Origin: Pseudolysinimonas_A sp965653335
GTDB lineage: Bacteria; Actinomycetota; Actinomycetes; Actinomycetales; Microbacteriaceae
Assembly (NCBI GenBank): GCA_965653335.1
Contig: CBFGZU010000002.1
Span: 1-63,435, forward strand
Reading direction: 5' to 3'
DNA: 63,435 nucleotides
Part shown: piece after piece, positions 52,680-61,353 of the stretch
Position numbering within the stretch: position 1 is the first letter of the stretch
Layout: every line of letters starts with the position of its first letter
Notes under the pieces: model-generated
What the model was told of the DNA's origin: nothing
The model's database searches: none
What the model saw: only the letters and a program-made list of their open reading frames with translations
Translations under genes and position numbers: made by a program

Positions 52680-54212
52680 ATGAAGTCCACCCGCCTCGGT
52701 CTCGTGCTCCTCACCACAGCGGCGGTCGCCGTGACGCTCACCGGGTGCCTGCAGTGGTTCCAGCCGCCGCGGGTCGAGTCGACGTCGCAACCCACCGGTG
52801 AGGATGTCGCCGCCGACCTCGCGGAGTACTACCACCAGGTGCTGAGGTGGGACCCGTGCGGCAACGGCATGCAGTGCACCGTCGCCCGCGCTCCGATGGA
52901 CTGGAACAACCCGGCCGACGCCGAGATCGAACTGGCGCTCGTGCGGCACCCCGCGACGGGCACGAAGCTCGGATCTCTGCTGGTGAACCCCGGGGGACCG
53001 GGAGGTTCGGGGTACGACTTCGTACTCGACAGTGCCGACACCGCGACGAGTGAACGGCTGCAGCGCAGCTTCGACGTCGTCGGCTTCGACCCGCGCGGAG
53101 TGGGCCGCTCGTCGGCGGTGTCGTGCTACGACGACCCGGCCTATCTCGACCAGTTCAACTACGGCATCATCCCGGGCACCGTCGGCTCGGACCAGTGGAT
53201 CGCCGACCTCGCCGCGGCGAACGCGGAGTTCGCGCAGAGCTGTCTGACCCACACCGGACCGCTGTTGCAGTTCGTCGACACCGTGAGCGCCGCCCGCGAC
53301 ATGGATCTGCTGCGAGCGGTGCTCGGCGACGAGAAGCTCAACTTTCTCGGCTACTCCTACGGCACGTTCCTCGGCGCGACGTACGCCGACCTCTACCCCG
53401 AGAAGACCGGCCGCCTCGTGCTCGACGGCGCCGTCGACCCGTCGACGACCGACTTCGACGTCACCAAGACGCAGGCCGTGGGCTTCGAGAACGCCTTCAA
53501 GGCGTACCTCGCCGACTGCGTGACCCGTGAGGAGTGCCCGTTCACCGGCACCGTCGACGAAGCGATGGCCCGCACGGGGGCCGTGCTGACCGAGCTCTCG
53601 ACCGCCCCGCTGTCGGGCGCCGACGGCCGGATGCTCGGCTCGAGCACGATGTTCGTCGCGATCATCCTGCCCCTCTACAACCCGGACAACTGGTCCTACC
53701 TCGACGACCTGTTCACCGAGGTGTTCGCGGGGCAGACCACGACGGCGTTCTTCCTCGCCGACAACTACAACGGCCGAAGCTCGGACGGCACGTATCGCGA
53801 CAACTCGACGGAGTCGTTCATCGCGATCAACTGTCTCGACTACAAGACCGACGTCTCGAACGAGTCGATGCGCGCCGAGGCGGCGCTGCTGGCGCAGGCC
53901 GCACCGGTGTTCGGCCCCGTGATGTCGTATGGCGGCACGCTGTGCGAAGCGTGGCCGTTCCCGGCGACACGGGATCGGGTGAAGATCGACGCCGCGGGCT
54001 CGGCCGACATCCTGGTGATCGGTACGACGAATGACCCCGCGACACCCTACGTCTGGGCGGTGGCGCTCGCCGACCAGCTGCAGAACGGGCACCTCGTGAC
54101 CTATGAGGGCGAAGGTCACACGGCCTACACGACGGGTGATCCGTGCGTGCTGGATGTCGTCGACGCCTTCTTCGTCGACGGGCGCGTGCCGTCCTCCGAC
54201 CCGCACTGCTGA
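52680..54212 (+). CDS. Alpha/beta-hydrolase lipoprotein, tripeptidyl-aminopeptidase-like
   Basis: A 510-aa exported hydrolase. The signal peptide ends in the lipobox LTGC, so it should be a membrane-tethered lipoprotein. The oxyanion region is VNPGGPGGSGYDF, the nucleophile Ser is in FLGYSYGTFLGATYADLYP, the acid Asp is in TTNDPATPY, and the His is in GEGHTAY. A C-terminal TAP-like domain is present. Relatives (SlpD/SlpE/TAP) release tripeptides from peptides outside the cell. Six or more Cys may form disulfides. Confidence 0.9.
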   Translation: MKSTRLGLVLLTTAAVAVTLTGCLQWFQPPRVESTSQPTGEDVAADLAEYYHQVLRWDPCGNGMQCTVARAPMDWNNPADAEIELALVRHPATGTKLGSLLVNPGGPGGSGYDFVLDSADTATSERLQRSFDVVGFDPRGVGRSSAVSCYDDPAYLDQFNYGIIPGTVGSDQWIADLAAANAEFAQSCLTHTGPLLQFVDTVSAARDMDLLRAVLGDEKLNFLGYSYGTFLGATYADLYPEKTGRLVLDGAVDPSTTDFDVTKTQAVGFENAFKAYLADCVTREECPFTGTVDEAMARTGAVLTELSTAPLSGADGRMLGSSTMFVAIILPLYNPDNWSYLDDLFTEVFAGQTTTAFFLADNYNGRSSDGTYRDNSTESFIAINCLDYKTDVSNESMRAEAALLAQAAPVFGPVMSYGGTLCEAWPFPATRDRVKIDAAGSADILVIGTTNDPATPYVWAVALADQLQNGHLVTYEGEGHTAYTTGDPCVLDVVDAFFVDGRVPSSDPHC

Positions 54213-54275
54213 CCGCGTCACGCCTGCCCACGCGCGTCGGCTAAACTTCTCGACGGTTCCCGGCCCGCCGGGTCC

Positions 54276-54348
54276 GCCGCCTTAGCTCAGTCGGCAGAGC
54301 ATCTCACTCGTAATGAGAAGGTCGTGGGTTCGATTCCCACAGGCGGCT
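54276..54348 (+). tRNA. tRNA-Thr (anticodon CGT)
   Basis: A 73-nt cloverleaf. The acceptor arms GCCGCCT and AGGCGGC pair, the anticodon stem-loop CTCACTCGTAATGAG gives CGT, and the T-loop is GGGTTCGATTCCC. TAAACT at 54241-54246 upstream is a likely -10 box. CCA is not encoded. Confidence 0.96.
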
Positions 54349-54505
54349 CCGATCGCGTTTTTCGACATGCCCCCAATTCGCGGGGAGACCGGGCCAAAGG
54401 CCTTGTGGCTTCTATCCGTGGGGCGTAGCGTCCTCTCACGGCGGTAATACGCCCAACGCATCAGGTCCGGGGGGACCGCGTTACCCGAGTCGGGGGGCTC
54501 ACATA

Positions 54506-55375
54506 ATGAAACGCACGCTTTTTCTGGGGGTCGTCTTCACGACGGTCATGGTTCTCGTTTTACCGTTCGTCGGCGGCGGAGGTCCGTCTTTCTTGTCCGC
54601 GGCGAACGCGGCACCCATTGCTGCCGAAGCCGGGGTGGCGAGCGCTTCGAGCGCGACCCGTCCGGTGGTCGCTGCCGCGATCTTCACCGACACCGCGTCG
54701 ACCGTGCTCCAGGCCGCAGCCGAGACGATCGACGTCAAGGAGTCGGCTGAGGCTCCGCTGACGACCGACAGCGAGCATTTTGCTCAGAAGCCCGTGCCGA
54801 AGCCGCTGCCACCCGTGTCGGCAGCCGGTCGCGCGAGCGGCACGAGCGAGCGCCGTGCGGCACTCGCCGCTCAGGGCCTGTCGTGCCCGGGCAACGTCGG
54901 CGGCGGAACCAACGGTGCTCCCGGTCGTGTCTCTGGCGGGGGAGTGCAGGGCACGACCTCCGACGACATCGCGTCCTTCGCCGCGACCTACAACTCGATT
55001 CGCGTCGCCAACTGTCTGCACCCGGTGCCGATGTCGAACTTCCGCTACGACGCCTGCATGGAGGACCGCCTGTTCTGGATGGCGGAAGACCCGAGCACCG
55101 ACCCGGCGAGCGCCTGGGGTCACGTCGGTTCGCAGCGCAGTGACGGCGTTCCGTCGTACGGCTGCGACGGCAACCTCGCCGGCGGTTCGGGCAACACGGG
55201 TGCGACGGTCGCGCAGAAGTGGTGGAACTCCGCGTCGCACCGCAATTCGCTCTACCGGCCGAGTATCACCGGCCCGGTCGGCGGGGTGTGCATCTACTTC
55301 GCGATGACTCACGGCGGCGTGCCGAACGAGCCGTACAGCTTCACCCGTGCCGCAGCCCGCTGGGGCGGCTGCTAG
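54506..55375 (+). CDS. Secreted CAP/SCP-domain protein
   Basis: A 289-aa exported protein. A hydrophobic signal peptide (RTLFLGVVFTTVMVLVLPF) is followed by a cleavage region near ANAAP, an Ala/Ser-rich linker to about residue 120, and then a CAP/SCP-like domain (DDIASFAATYNSIRVANCLH, then AWGHVGSQRSDG and KWWNSASHRNSLYRP). Five Cys in the domain suggest disulfides. CAP proteins act outside the cell; the exact role is unknown. Its 157-base leader contains GGTCC-GGGG-GGACC and a GGGGGG run ten bases before the ATG. Confidence 0.82.
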   Translation: MKRTLFLGVVFTTVMVLVLPFVGGGGPSFLSAANAAPIAAEAGVASASSATRPVVAAAIFTDTASTVLQAAAETIDVKESAEAPLTTDSEHFAQKPVPKPLPPVSAAGRASGTSERRAALAAQGLSCPGNVGGGTNGAPGRVSGGGVQGTTSDDIASFAATYNSIRVANCLHPVPMSNFRYDACMEDRLFWMAEDPSTDPASAWGHVGSQRSDGVPSYGCDGNLAGGSGNTGATVAQKWWNSASHRNSLYRPSITGPVGGVCIYFAMTHGGVPNEPYSFTRAAARWGGC

Positions 55376-55504
55376 AACGAGCCACGGCGTCGGGGGTTCT
55401 GCACACGCCGCATTCGGAACGGGTCCGGGTGCGGCGTGTGCAGGGCCCTTCGACGTCGTTCGGCGTCCCGATGACGTGCGAGCGAGGTCGCCTATCATTG
55501 CTGA

Positions 55505-57031
55505 GTGACCGACGAGCAGCCGATCTCGCGCCGCGCGGCCCGCGACGCTGCGGCGCCTGGGTCGCGCGGGTCGCGGCAGAAGCCGCCGAAGCAGCGCGAC
55601 TCACGCGATGACGAGGGCGGGAAACCGCGGGGAATCGGCGCATTCTTCGCCCGGCATCCGGTCGCGTGGCTTACTGGCGCGATCGCGGTCGTCTTCGTGT
55701 TGCTCGGCACCGGTGCCGTCTTCGCGGGCGTGAGTGTCGGCTCGGCGGTGGCCGTCGTGCCGACTGCCACGCCGACCCCGGATCCTCCCCGCGATGTTCC
55801 CGAGGGCGACCTCGCGGCGAGCCGGTTGCGCACCTGCTCGATCGCGGGGCAGGCCGCCGACCCCCGGTTGATGGCGCTCTCGGGCTATGTCGTGCGCGCC
55901 GACACCGGTGAGGTGCTGTTCGATCGCGCCGGCACGACACCCGCCCGCACGGCGAGCGTGCTCAAGCTGCTCACCGCCGCCGCGGCGCTTTCGACGCTCG
56001 GACCCGACTTCCAGATCCGCACGACGGTGTACCCGGGCAGCCAGGCGGGGTCGATCGTGCTCGTCGGCCGCGGTGACGCGACGTTGAGCCGTCTTCCCGC
56101 CGGACAGGAGAGCGTCTACAAGGGCGCCCCGAAGCTCGACGATCTCGCCGCGCAAGTGCTCGCGCACTACGACGGCGAGATCACCAACATCGTGCTCGAC
56201 GCCAACTACTGGTCGCCCGCCGATCGGTGGGATCCGGCGTGGAAACGCTCCGAACAGACGCAGGGCTACCACTCCGAAGTCACGGCGCTTCAGGTCGACG
56301 GCGATCGTGCCAACCCGGCCGCGCAAGACAGCGCCCGCAGCACCGACCCGATCGGCCGGGCCGGGCAGTACTTCTTGGATGCTCTCCGCGCCGCCGACAC
56401 CGACGGCAAAGTCGCCGCCGACGTCAGCATCACGACCGGGAGCGCCGTCAATACCTCGACGGTGCTCGGCGAGGTGGCGTCGCAGCCGCTGCGCGTGATC
56501 ATCCCGCACATGCTTCTGGTGAGTGACAACACGATGGCCGAGATGCTGGCGCGCATCACCTCGAAGGAGTCGTCGCTCAACGGTTCGGCCGCGTCGTTGC
56601 AGCAGGCCATCCCGAGCGCCCTCACCGAGTTCGAGATCGCGGGCGCGGGCCTCACGATCAAAGACGGTTCGGGCCTCAGCGAGTTCAACGGCGTGCCGCC
56701 GTCGATCGTGGCGCAGCTGATGATCGAGGTGAACCGGGGCGCCCCCAACTTGGATGTGGTGCGCGCGGGGTTGCCCGTCGCCGGCCAGTCGGGCACCCTC
56801 GCCGGTCGCTTCACCGGCGGAAACGCGGTCGCGCGTGGTCACGTCTTCGCCAAGACCGGTTGGATCGACACGTCGTACTCCCTCGGGGGGCTCGTGCAGG
56901 CCGCCGACGGCACGGTCTTCGCGTTCGCCTTCTATGCGATCGGCGACGGCATCCAGAGCAACGCCCGCGCGGCGCTCGACACTCTCACGACGGGCGTGTT
57001 CACCTGCGGCGACAATCTCAGCAACAACTGA
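55505..57031 (+). CDS. dacB: D-alanyl-D-alanine carboxypeptidase/endopeptidase (PBP4, S13 family)
   Basis: A 508-aa cell-wall hydrolase. The cytoplasmic charged tail (1-50) is followed by a membrane helix at about 53-78 and an extracellular S13 domain. SxxK is Ser151-V-L-Lys154, SxN is in LLVSDNTMAEMLAR, and KTG is in FAKTGWIDTSYSL. It trims D-Ala from pentapeptides or cuts cross-links. TATCAT (55493-55498) ends exactly seven bases before GTG 55505. The nicotinamidase gene follows 20 bases later. Confidence 0.94.
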   Translation: MTDEQPISRRAARDAAAPGSRGSRQKPPKQRDSRDDEGGKPRGIGAFFARHPVAWLTGAIAVVFVLLGTGAVFAGVSVGSAVAVVPTATPTPDPPRDVPEGDLAASRLRTCSIAGQAADPRLMALSGYVVRADTGEVLFDRAGTTPARTASVLKLLTAAAALSTLGPDFQIRTTVYPGSQAGSIVLVGRGDATLSRLPAGQESVYKGAPKLDDLAAQVLAHYDGEITNIVLDANYWSPADRWDPAWKRSEQTQGYHSEVTALQVDGDRANPAAQDSARSTDPIGRAGQYFLDALRAADTDGKVAADVSITTGSAVNTSTVLGEVASQPLRVIIPHMLLVSDNTMAEMLARITSKESSLNGSAASLQQAIPSALTEFEIAGAGLTIKDGSGLSEFNGVPPSIVAQLMIEVNRGAPNLDVVRAGLPVAGQSGTLAGRFTGGNAVARGHVFAKTGWIDTSYSLGGLVQAADGTVFAFAFYAIGDGIQSNARAALDTLTTGVFTCGDNLSNN

Positions 57032-57051
57032 CCCTCGAGAACGGATCCCGC

Positions 57052-57630
57052 GTGCGCGCTCTCTTCGTCATCGATGTGCAGAACGACTTCACGGAGGGTG
57101 GGGCGCTCGGCGTGACGGGCGGTGCCGCGGTCGCCGAAGGCATCACCGAGTACTTGCGGGAGCACCCCGGCACGTATGGCATCGTCATCGCGAGCCGCGA
57201 CTGGCACGACGGCGACAACGACAACGGCGGGCATTTCGCGGTGGGTGCCGACCCGGATTTCGTCGAGACTTGGCCCCCGCACTGCGTCGCCGGCACCCCC
57301 GGAGCCGAGTACCACCCCGCGCTCGACGCGAGCCTCATCGACGTGCACGTGAAGAAGGGGCAGGGCGTGCCGGCGTATTCGATCTTCGAGGGCGTCACCG
57401 ACGATGGACGCGAGCTCATCGAGCTGCTCGACGAGCGAGAGGTGGATGTCGTGCACGTCGCCGGCATCGCGACGGACTACTGCGTGTTCGCCTCCGCCCG
57501 CGACGCTCTGGATGCCGGACGCGAAGTGACCGTGCTGACCGACCTCGTCGCGGGGGTCGCCCCGGAGTCGTCGAAGGCCGCCCTCGGGGAGCTCGAGGCT
57601 GCGGGCGCCGAGCTTCTCGCGACCCGTTGA
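57052..57630 (+). CDS. pncA: Nicotinamidase (isochorismatase-like hydrolase)
   Basis: A 192-aa enzyme that deamidates nicotinamide to nicotinate. The triad is Asp8 (FVIDVQNDF), Lys101 or 102 (HVKKGQ) and Cys144 (GIATDYCV), with the metal site Asp50, His52 and His61 (SRDWHDGDNDNGGH). The cis-peptide region IATDYC is intact, so it should be active and would hydrolyse pyrazinamide-type amides. The GTG start lies between dacB and the MMPL gene; its TGA overlaps the MMPL ATG. Confidence 0.93.
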   Translation: MRALFVIDVQNDFTEGGALGVTGGAAVAEGITEYLREHPGTYGIVIASRDWHDGDNDNGGHFAVGADPDFVETWPPHCVAGTPGAEYHPALDASLIDVHVKKGQGVPAYSIFEGVTDDGRELIELLDEREVDVVHVAGIATDYCVFASARDALDAGREVTVLTDLVAGVAPESSKAALGELEAAGAELLATR

Positions 57631-59798
57631 TGCGTCCGTCGGTGGGGCGCCGCCTCGTACGCGGGATCGTTCCCGCGGTGCTCATCGTGGGCTGGCTCGC
57701 GCTCGCCGGATTCGGCGGGCCGACATTCGGCAAGATCTCGGATGTCTCCACCAACGATCAGGCGAGCTTCCTGCCCGCGTCGGCCGAGTCGACGCAGGTC
57801 GCCGCTCTCGTTCCGGAGTTCGCGGGGGCCGACGACATCCCGGCGATCGTCATCGCCGCCCGCGACGGCGGGCTGACCGACGACGATCGGGCGTTCCTCA
57901 AGTCGTTCGCGGCTGACGCTGCCGATGTCGAGGGGGTCGGCGAGGAGCTCAGCCCCATGATCCCGTCGGATGACGGCGACGCGGTCGAGATCATCGTGCC
58001 GATCGCGTCCGAGGTCGGCGACACCGTGTCGGCACTCGCTGCGCTGCTCGACGACGCCCCCGAGGGGCTCGAGGCCTACGTCACCGGCCCGGCCGGGTTC
58101 ACCGCCGACCTCGTCGCGGGTTTCGCGGGCATCGACGGCATCCTGCTGCTCACGGCGCTCGGCGCGGTGCTCGTCATTCTGGTGATCGTCTACCGCTCGC
58201 CGCTGCTGCCGTTCATCGTGCTCGGCACCGCCGTCTTCGCTCTGTGCGCCGCGATTCTCGTCGTGTACGGGCTCGCCGCCGCCGACCTCGTGACGATCAA
58301 CGGGCAAGTGCAAGGCATCCTGTTCATCCTCGTGATCGGCGCCGCCACCGACTACGCGCTGCTCTACGTCGCGCGCTACCGCGAGGCGTTGCGCGTGCAC
58401 GAGAAACGCTGGGATGCCACCTGGGCCGCCCTGCGCGGATCGTTCGAGCCGATCCTCGCGTCGGGCCTGACGGTGATCGCCGGGCTGCTCTGCCTGCTGC
58501 TGTCGGATCTCAACTCGAACAAGGCGCTCGGCCCCGTCGCGGCGCTCGGCATCGCCTTCTCCCTCCTCGCCGCCCTCACTCTGCTCCCGGCGTTGCTGCT
58601 GGCGGCCGGTCGAGTAGCCTTCTGGCCGCGCCGCCCCCGCGGGTTGAGTAGCGAGGCGGAGCCTCGCGTGTCGAAACCCACCACGGGCAGACTCTGGCCC
58701 GCCGTCGGCCGTCTCATCGCCCGTCGCGCCCGCCTCGTGTGGGCACTGTCCCTCGTGGTGCTGCTCATCGCATCCGCCGGTCTCGCGCTTTTCCGCGCCG
58801 ACGGCGTGCCCCAGTCGGAGTTGGTGCTCGGCGACAGCCCGGCCCGCGACGGCCAGGTGCTGCTCGGCGAGCACTTCCCGGCGGGCTCGGGTTCGCCCGC
58901 GGTGATCATCGGCTCAGAGGATGCGATCACCGAACTCGCGGATGCCGCCGCCGCCCTCGACGGCGTCGACGGGGTGGAGGCGCTGAGCGACAACTCGCCG
59001 ACGGGCACGATGCCGGTCGGCACCGACGCAGAGCCGTTCCCCATCCCGACGTTCGCGCCGCTCGAGCCGACGGTCGTCGACGGTCAGGCGATGCTCCGCG
59101 CGACGCTGACCGAGGCCGCCGACTCGGCCGCCGCCGAAGCCACGATCCGCGAGCTGCGGGATGCCGTGCATTCCGTCGATGAGGCAGCTCTCGTCGGCGG
59201 GGTGACAGCGCTCGCGTACGACACCGACCAGACGGCGATCCGCGACCGCACCGTCATCATCCCCGTGGTGCTGCTGGTGATCCTCGTCATCCTGATTCTG
59301 CTGCTGCGGTCGGTGATCGCCCCGCTCGTGCTCGTCGGCAGCGTCATTGTGTCGTTCGCCGCCGCGCTCGGGGTGTCGGCGCTCGTCTTCGAGGGAATCT
59401 TCCATTTCCCGGGCGCCGACCCGTCGGTTCCCCTGTTCGGGTTCGTGTTCCTCGTCGCGCTCGGCGTGGACTACAACATCTTCCTCATGACCCGGGTGCG
59501 CGAGGAGTCGTTGCGCCACGGCACCCGGGAGGGCGTTCTGCGCGGCCTCACCGTCACGGGGGGCGTCATCACCTCGGCCGGTATCGTGCTCGCGGCGACG
59601 TTCGCGGCGCTCGGCGTCATCCCGATCCTGTTCCTCGCGCAGATCGCGTTCATCGTCGCGTTCGGTGTGCTGCTCGACACCCTCGTCGTGCGGTCGCTGC
59701 TCGTGCCGGCTGCCATCTACGACCTGGGGTCGTTCAGCTGGTGGCCGTCGCGTTTGTCGCGAGAGGATGGGGTCATCTCGAATCGGAAGGACGGCTGA
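57630..59798 (+). CDS. MMPL/RND-family transporter
   Basis: A 722-aa transporter with about twelve helices in two halves, each with a large extracytoplasmic loop. The proton-relay segments are GAATDYALLYVARYRE in helix 4 and ALGVDYNIFLMTRVREE in helix 10, both with the paired Asp-Tyr. It would export a lipid or hydrophobic compound; the substrate is unknown. The cytoplasmic linker between the halves (about residues 325-355) is partly encoded by an inserted palindromic repeat. The ATG overlaps the pncA stop, and the stop overlaps a 28-residue membrane ORF. Confidence 0.92.
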   Translation: MRPSVGRRLVRGIVPAVLIVGWLALAGFGGPTFGKISDVSTNDQASFLPASAESTQVAALVPEFAGADDIPAIVIAARDGGLTDDDRAFLKSFAADAADVEGVGEELSPMIPSDDGDAVEIIVPIASEVGDTVSALAALLDDAPEGLEAYVTGPAGFTADLVAGFAGIDGILLLTALGAVLVILVIVYRSPLLPFIVLGTAVFALCAAILVVYGLAAADLVTINGQVQGILFILVIGAATDYALLYVARYREALRVHEKRWDATWAALRGSFEPILASGLTVIAGLLCLLLSDLNSNKALGPVAALGIAFSLLAALTLLPALLLAAGRVAFWPRRPRGLSSEAEPRVSKPTTGRLWPAVGRLIARRARLVWALSLVVLLIASAGLALFRADGVPQSELVLGDSPARDGQVLLGEHFPAGSGSPAVIIGSEDAITELADAAAALDGVDGVEALSDNSPTGTMPVGTDAEPFPIPTFAPLEPTVVDGQAMLRATLTEAADSAAAEATIRELRDAVHSVDEAALVGGVTALAYDTDQTAIRDRTVIIPVVLLVILVILILLLRSVIAPLVLVGSVIVSFAAALGVSALVFEGIFHFPGADPSVPLFGFVFLVALGVDYNIFLMTRVREESLRHGTREGVLRGLTVTGGVITSAGIVLAATFAALGVIPILFLAQIAFIVAFGVLLDTLVVRSLLVPAAIYDLGSFSWWPSRLSREDGVISNRKDG
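58642..58678. repeat. GTCGAGTAG-type palindromic repeat inside the MMPL gene (copy 3)
   Basis: A full unit opens GGTTGAGTAGCGAGGC and closes GCCTCGCGTGTCGAAACC with a three-base centre. A partial GGTCGAGTAGCC lies just upstream (58608-58619). The unit is read through in frame as about residues 338-350 (GLSSEAEPRVSKP) of the transporter. Confidence 0.9.
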
Positions 59799-59884
59799 TG
59801 GCCGCGCAACTCCTCATGGTCGGTGCCGTCGTCGGCGCGATCCTCATCGCCATCCTCTTCACGATCACGGTCTTCTTCGGGTAA
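59798..59884 (+). CDS. 28-residue single-helix membrane protein coupled to the MMPL gene
   Basis: ATG 59798 overlaps the MMPL TGA (TGATG) and has the strong ribosome binding site GGAAGGA. The product begins MAAQLLMVGAVVGAILIAIL and ends FTITVFFG before TAA, that is, one hydrophobic helix with almost no tails. Size and coupling resemble small accessory subunits of transporters such as AcrZ or KdpF. No family is recognised; real translation is inferred from start context and overlap. Confidence 0.65.
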   Translation: MAAQLLMVGAVVGAILIAILFTITVFFG

Positions 59885-59893
59885 CCACCCCGC

Positions 59894-59961
59894 GTTGGTC
59901 CGCCTTCTGCGAATCCGGCCGCGCGGTTCACGTAGGCACGTTTCGCAAATAGCGGACCAAC
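59894..59961. repeat. Palindromic repeat, TTGGTCCGC family, copy 1
   Basis: Left arm 59894-59913 and right arm 59942-59961 pair over 20 bases with two mismatches (ends GTTGGTCCGC / GCGGACCAAC). It sits five bases beyond the 3' end of the VOC gene. Confidence 0.85.
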
Positions 59962-59965
59962 CCGC

Positions 59966-60403
59966 TCAGCTCGGCGTGAGCGCCTGAGCGAGCATCACGA
60001 GGATGCCGCTCGGTCCGCGAAGATACGTGAGCTTGTAGACATCCAAGTAGGTGGCGACGCCGCGCAGGGGGTGACAGCCGTGCCGCGCCGCGATTTCGAG
60101 GGCCGCGTCGATGTCGTCGACCGAGAAGGCGACGCGGTGCATGCCGATCTCGTTGGGGAGGGTGGGTTCGGTCTCGATCGCGTCGGGGTGGATGTACTCG
60201 AAGAGCTCGAGTTGCCCCTGGCCTCCGGGCGTCTGCAGGACGGCGACCTTGGCGTGGTTGCCGTCGAGCCCGACGGCGGTGTCAGCCCATTCCCCGCTGA
60301 CCTCGTCCCGACCGAGCACGGTGAGTCCGAGGTCGGTGAAGAAGGCGATCGCCGCCTCGATGTCGCGAACGGCGATCCCGACGTTTTCCAGTCTGATAGG
60401 CAT
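59966..60403 (-). CDS. VOC (glyoxalase/dioxygenase) superfamily protein
   Basis: A 145-aa single VOC domain built of two beta-alpha-beta-beta-beta modules. It starts RLENVGIAVRDIEAAIAFFT, with QLELFEYIHP and GMHRVAFSVDDIDAAL in the second module. His and Glu at the usual metal positions are partly present (Glu in LELFEY, His in GMHRVAF). It resembles methylmalonyl-CoA epimerases and glyoxalases only at fold level, so no reaction is assigned. The gene is bracketed by two copies of the TTGGTCCGC palindrome. TACGAT on the minus strand ends eight bases before the ATG. Confidence 0.82.
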   Translation of the reverse strand: MPIRLENVGIAVRDIEAAIAFFTDLGLTVLGRDEVSGEWADTAVGLDGNHAKVAVLQTPGGQGQLELFEYIHPDAIETEPTLPNEIGMHRVAFSVDDIDAALEIAARHGCHPLRGVATYLDVYKLTYLRGPSGILVMLAQALTPS

Positions 60404-60445
60404 GCGAGGAATCGTACCGAGTGCCTCTGAGGGCGCCGGGGTCGG

Positions 60446-60511
60446 TTGGTCCGCTTCCTGCGAATCGTGCCGCGGGATTCTGGCAGGCCGGATTCGCAGG
60501 AGGCGGACCAG
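60446..60511. repeat. Palindromic repeat, TTGGTCCGC family, copy 2
   Basis: Left arm 60446-60466 and right arm 60491-60511 pair over 21 bases with two mismatches (TGGTCCGC...TGCGAATC). It lies between the VOC gene promoter and the IclR gene stop, six bases from the latter. Confidence 0.88.
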
Positions 60512-60517
60512 CGGGGA

Positions 60518-61288
60518 TCAGCCCACGAGCGCGAGGTCGCGAGAGATGGCGGCGGCGGCATCCTGCAGGGCGGGCAGGATGCGCAGGGCCTGGATGCCGG
60601 CATCCTCATCGGTCGCGGACATCGACACGTTGATCGCCGCGACCGTCGCCGTGCCGCGGGTGACGGGCACGGCGAGGGCGCGCAGGCCGGTTTCGAGTTC
60701 GCCGTCGATGAGGCTCCAACCCTGGGCCGCGACACGTGCCAGTTCGGCCCGGAGAGCGGCGGGGTCGACGATCGTGCGCGCCGTGAATCGCTCCCCGTGG
60801 AAACCTTCCAAGAAGGTGTCACGCTCGGCGGCGCTGAGTGAGGCGAGCAGAACCCGGCCCATCGACGTGACGTAGGCGGGAAAGCGCGTGCCGATCGTGA
60901 TGCCTACCGACATGATGCGCCGCGTGGGGACGCGGGCGACGTAGACGACGTCCCACCCGTCGAGAATGGATGCCGACGACGATTCCCCGACGGCGCGCGA
61001 CAGCGCCTCGAGGTGCGGCTGCGCCACCTCGGGCAGCGACTGCGCCGACAAGTACGAGAACCCCAGTTCGAGCACCCGCGGCGTGAGCTCGAACAACCCG
61101 TCGCGTGCGCGCACGTAGCCCTCGGATTCGAGGGTCAGCAGAAACCGCCGAGCGGATGCCCGCGTCAGGTCGGTCGCGCGCGCCACGTCCGAGAGCGAGA
61201 GCCGCGGCCGCTCCGCTCCGAACGCGCGGATGACGGCGAGCCCGCGCGCGAGCGACTGTACGTAGGTGCTGCCGTCGGGTTCGAGCAT
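60518..61288 (-). CDS. IclR-family regulator, PcaR/PobR type
   Basis: A 256-aa regulator. The N-terminal winged helix is LARGLAVIRAFGAERPRLSL, then SDVARATDLTRASARRFLLT. The effector-binding domain includes DVVYVARVPTRRIMSVGITI and SMGRVLLASLSAAERDTFLEG. The motif pattern matches PcaR/PobR-type regulators of aromatic catabolism, and the next genes encode a beta-ketoadipate-type thiolase and CoA transferase, so it probably responds to beta-ketoadipate or a related acid. AAGGG precedes the ATG. Confidence 0.9.
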   Translation of the reverse strand: MLEPDGSTYVQSLARGLAVIRAFGAERPRLSLSDVARATDLTRASARRFLLTLESEGYVRARDGLFELTPRVLELGFSYLSAQSLPEVAQPHLEALSRAVGESSSASILDGWDVVYVARVPTRRIMSVGITIGTRFPAYVTSMGRVLLASLSAAERDTFLEGFHGERFTARTIVDPAALRAELARVAAQGWSLIDGELETGLRALAVPVTRGTATVAAINVSMSATDEDAGIQALRILPALQDAAAAISRDLALVG

Positions 61289-61353
61289 CCGCTCACCCTT
61301 CCCGAGCGCAAAGTGGCGCCCGCGAATGGTTGAGGCGTGCCACTTGGTTCACG

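Noticed and set aside
54350..54505. Possible c-di-AMP (ydaO-type) riboswitch before the CAP-domain gene
   Set aside because: Cell-wall genes often carry one, and the leader is G-rich and structured, but I could not place the conserved riboswitch motifs; a covariance search would be needed.
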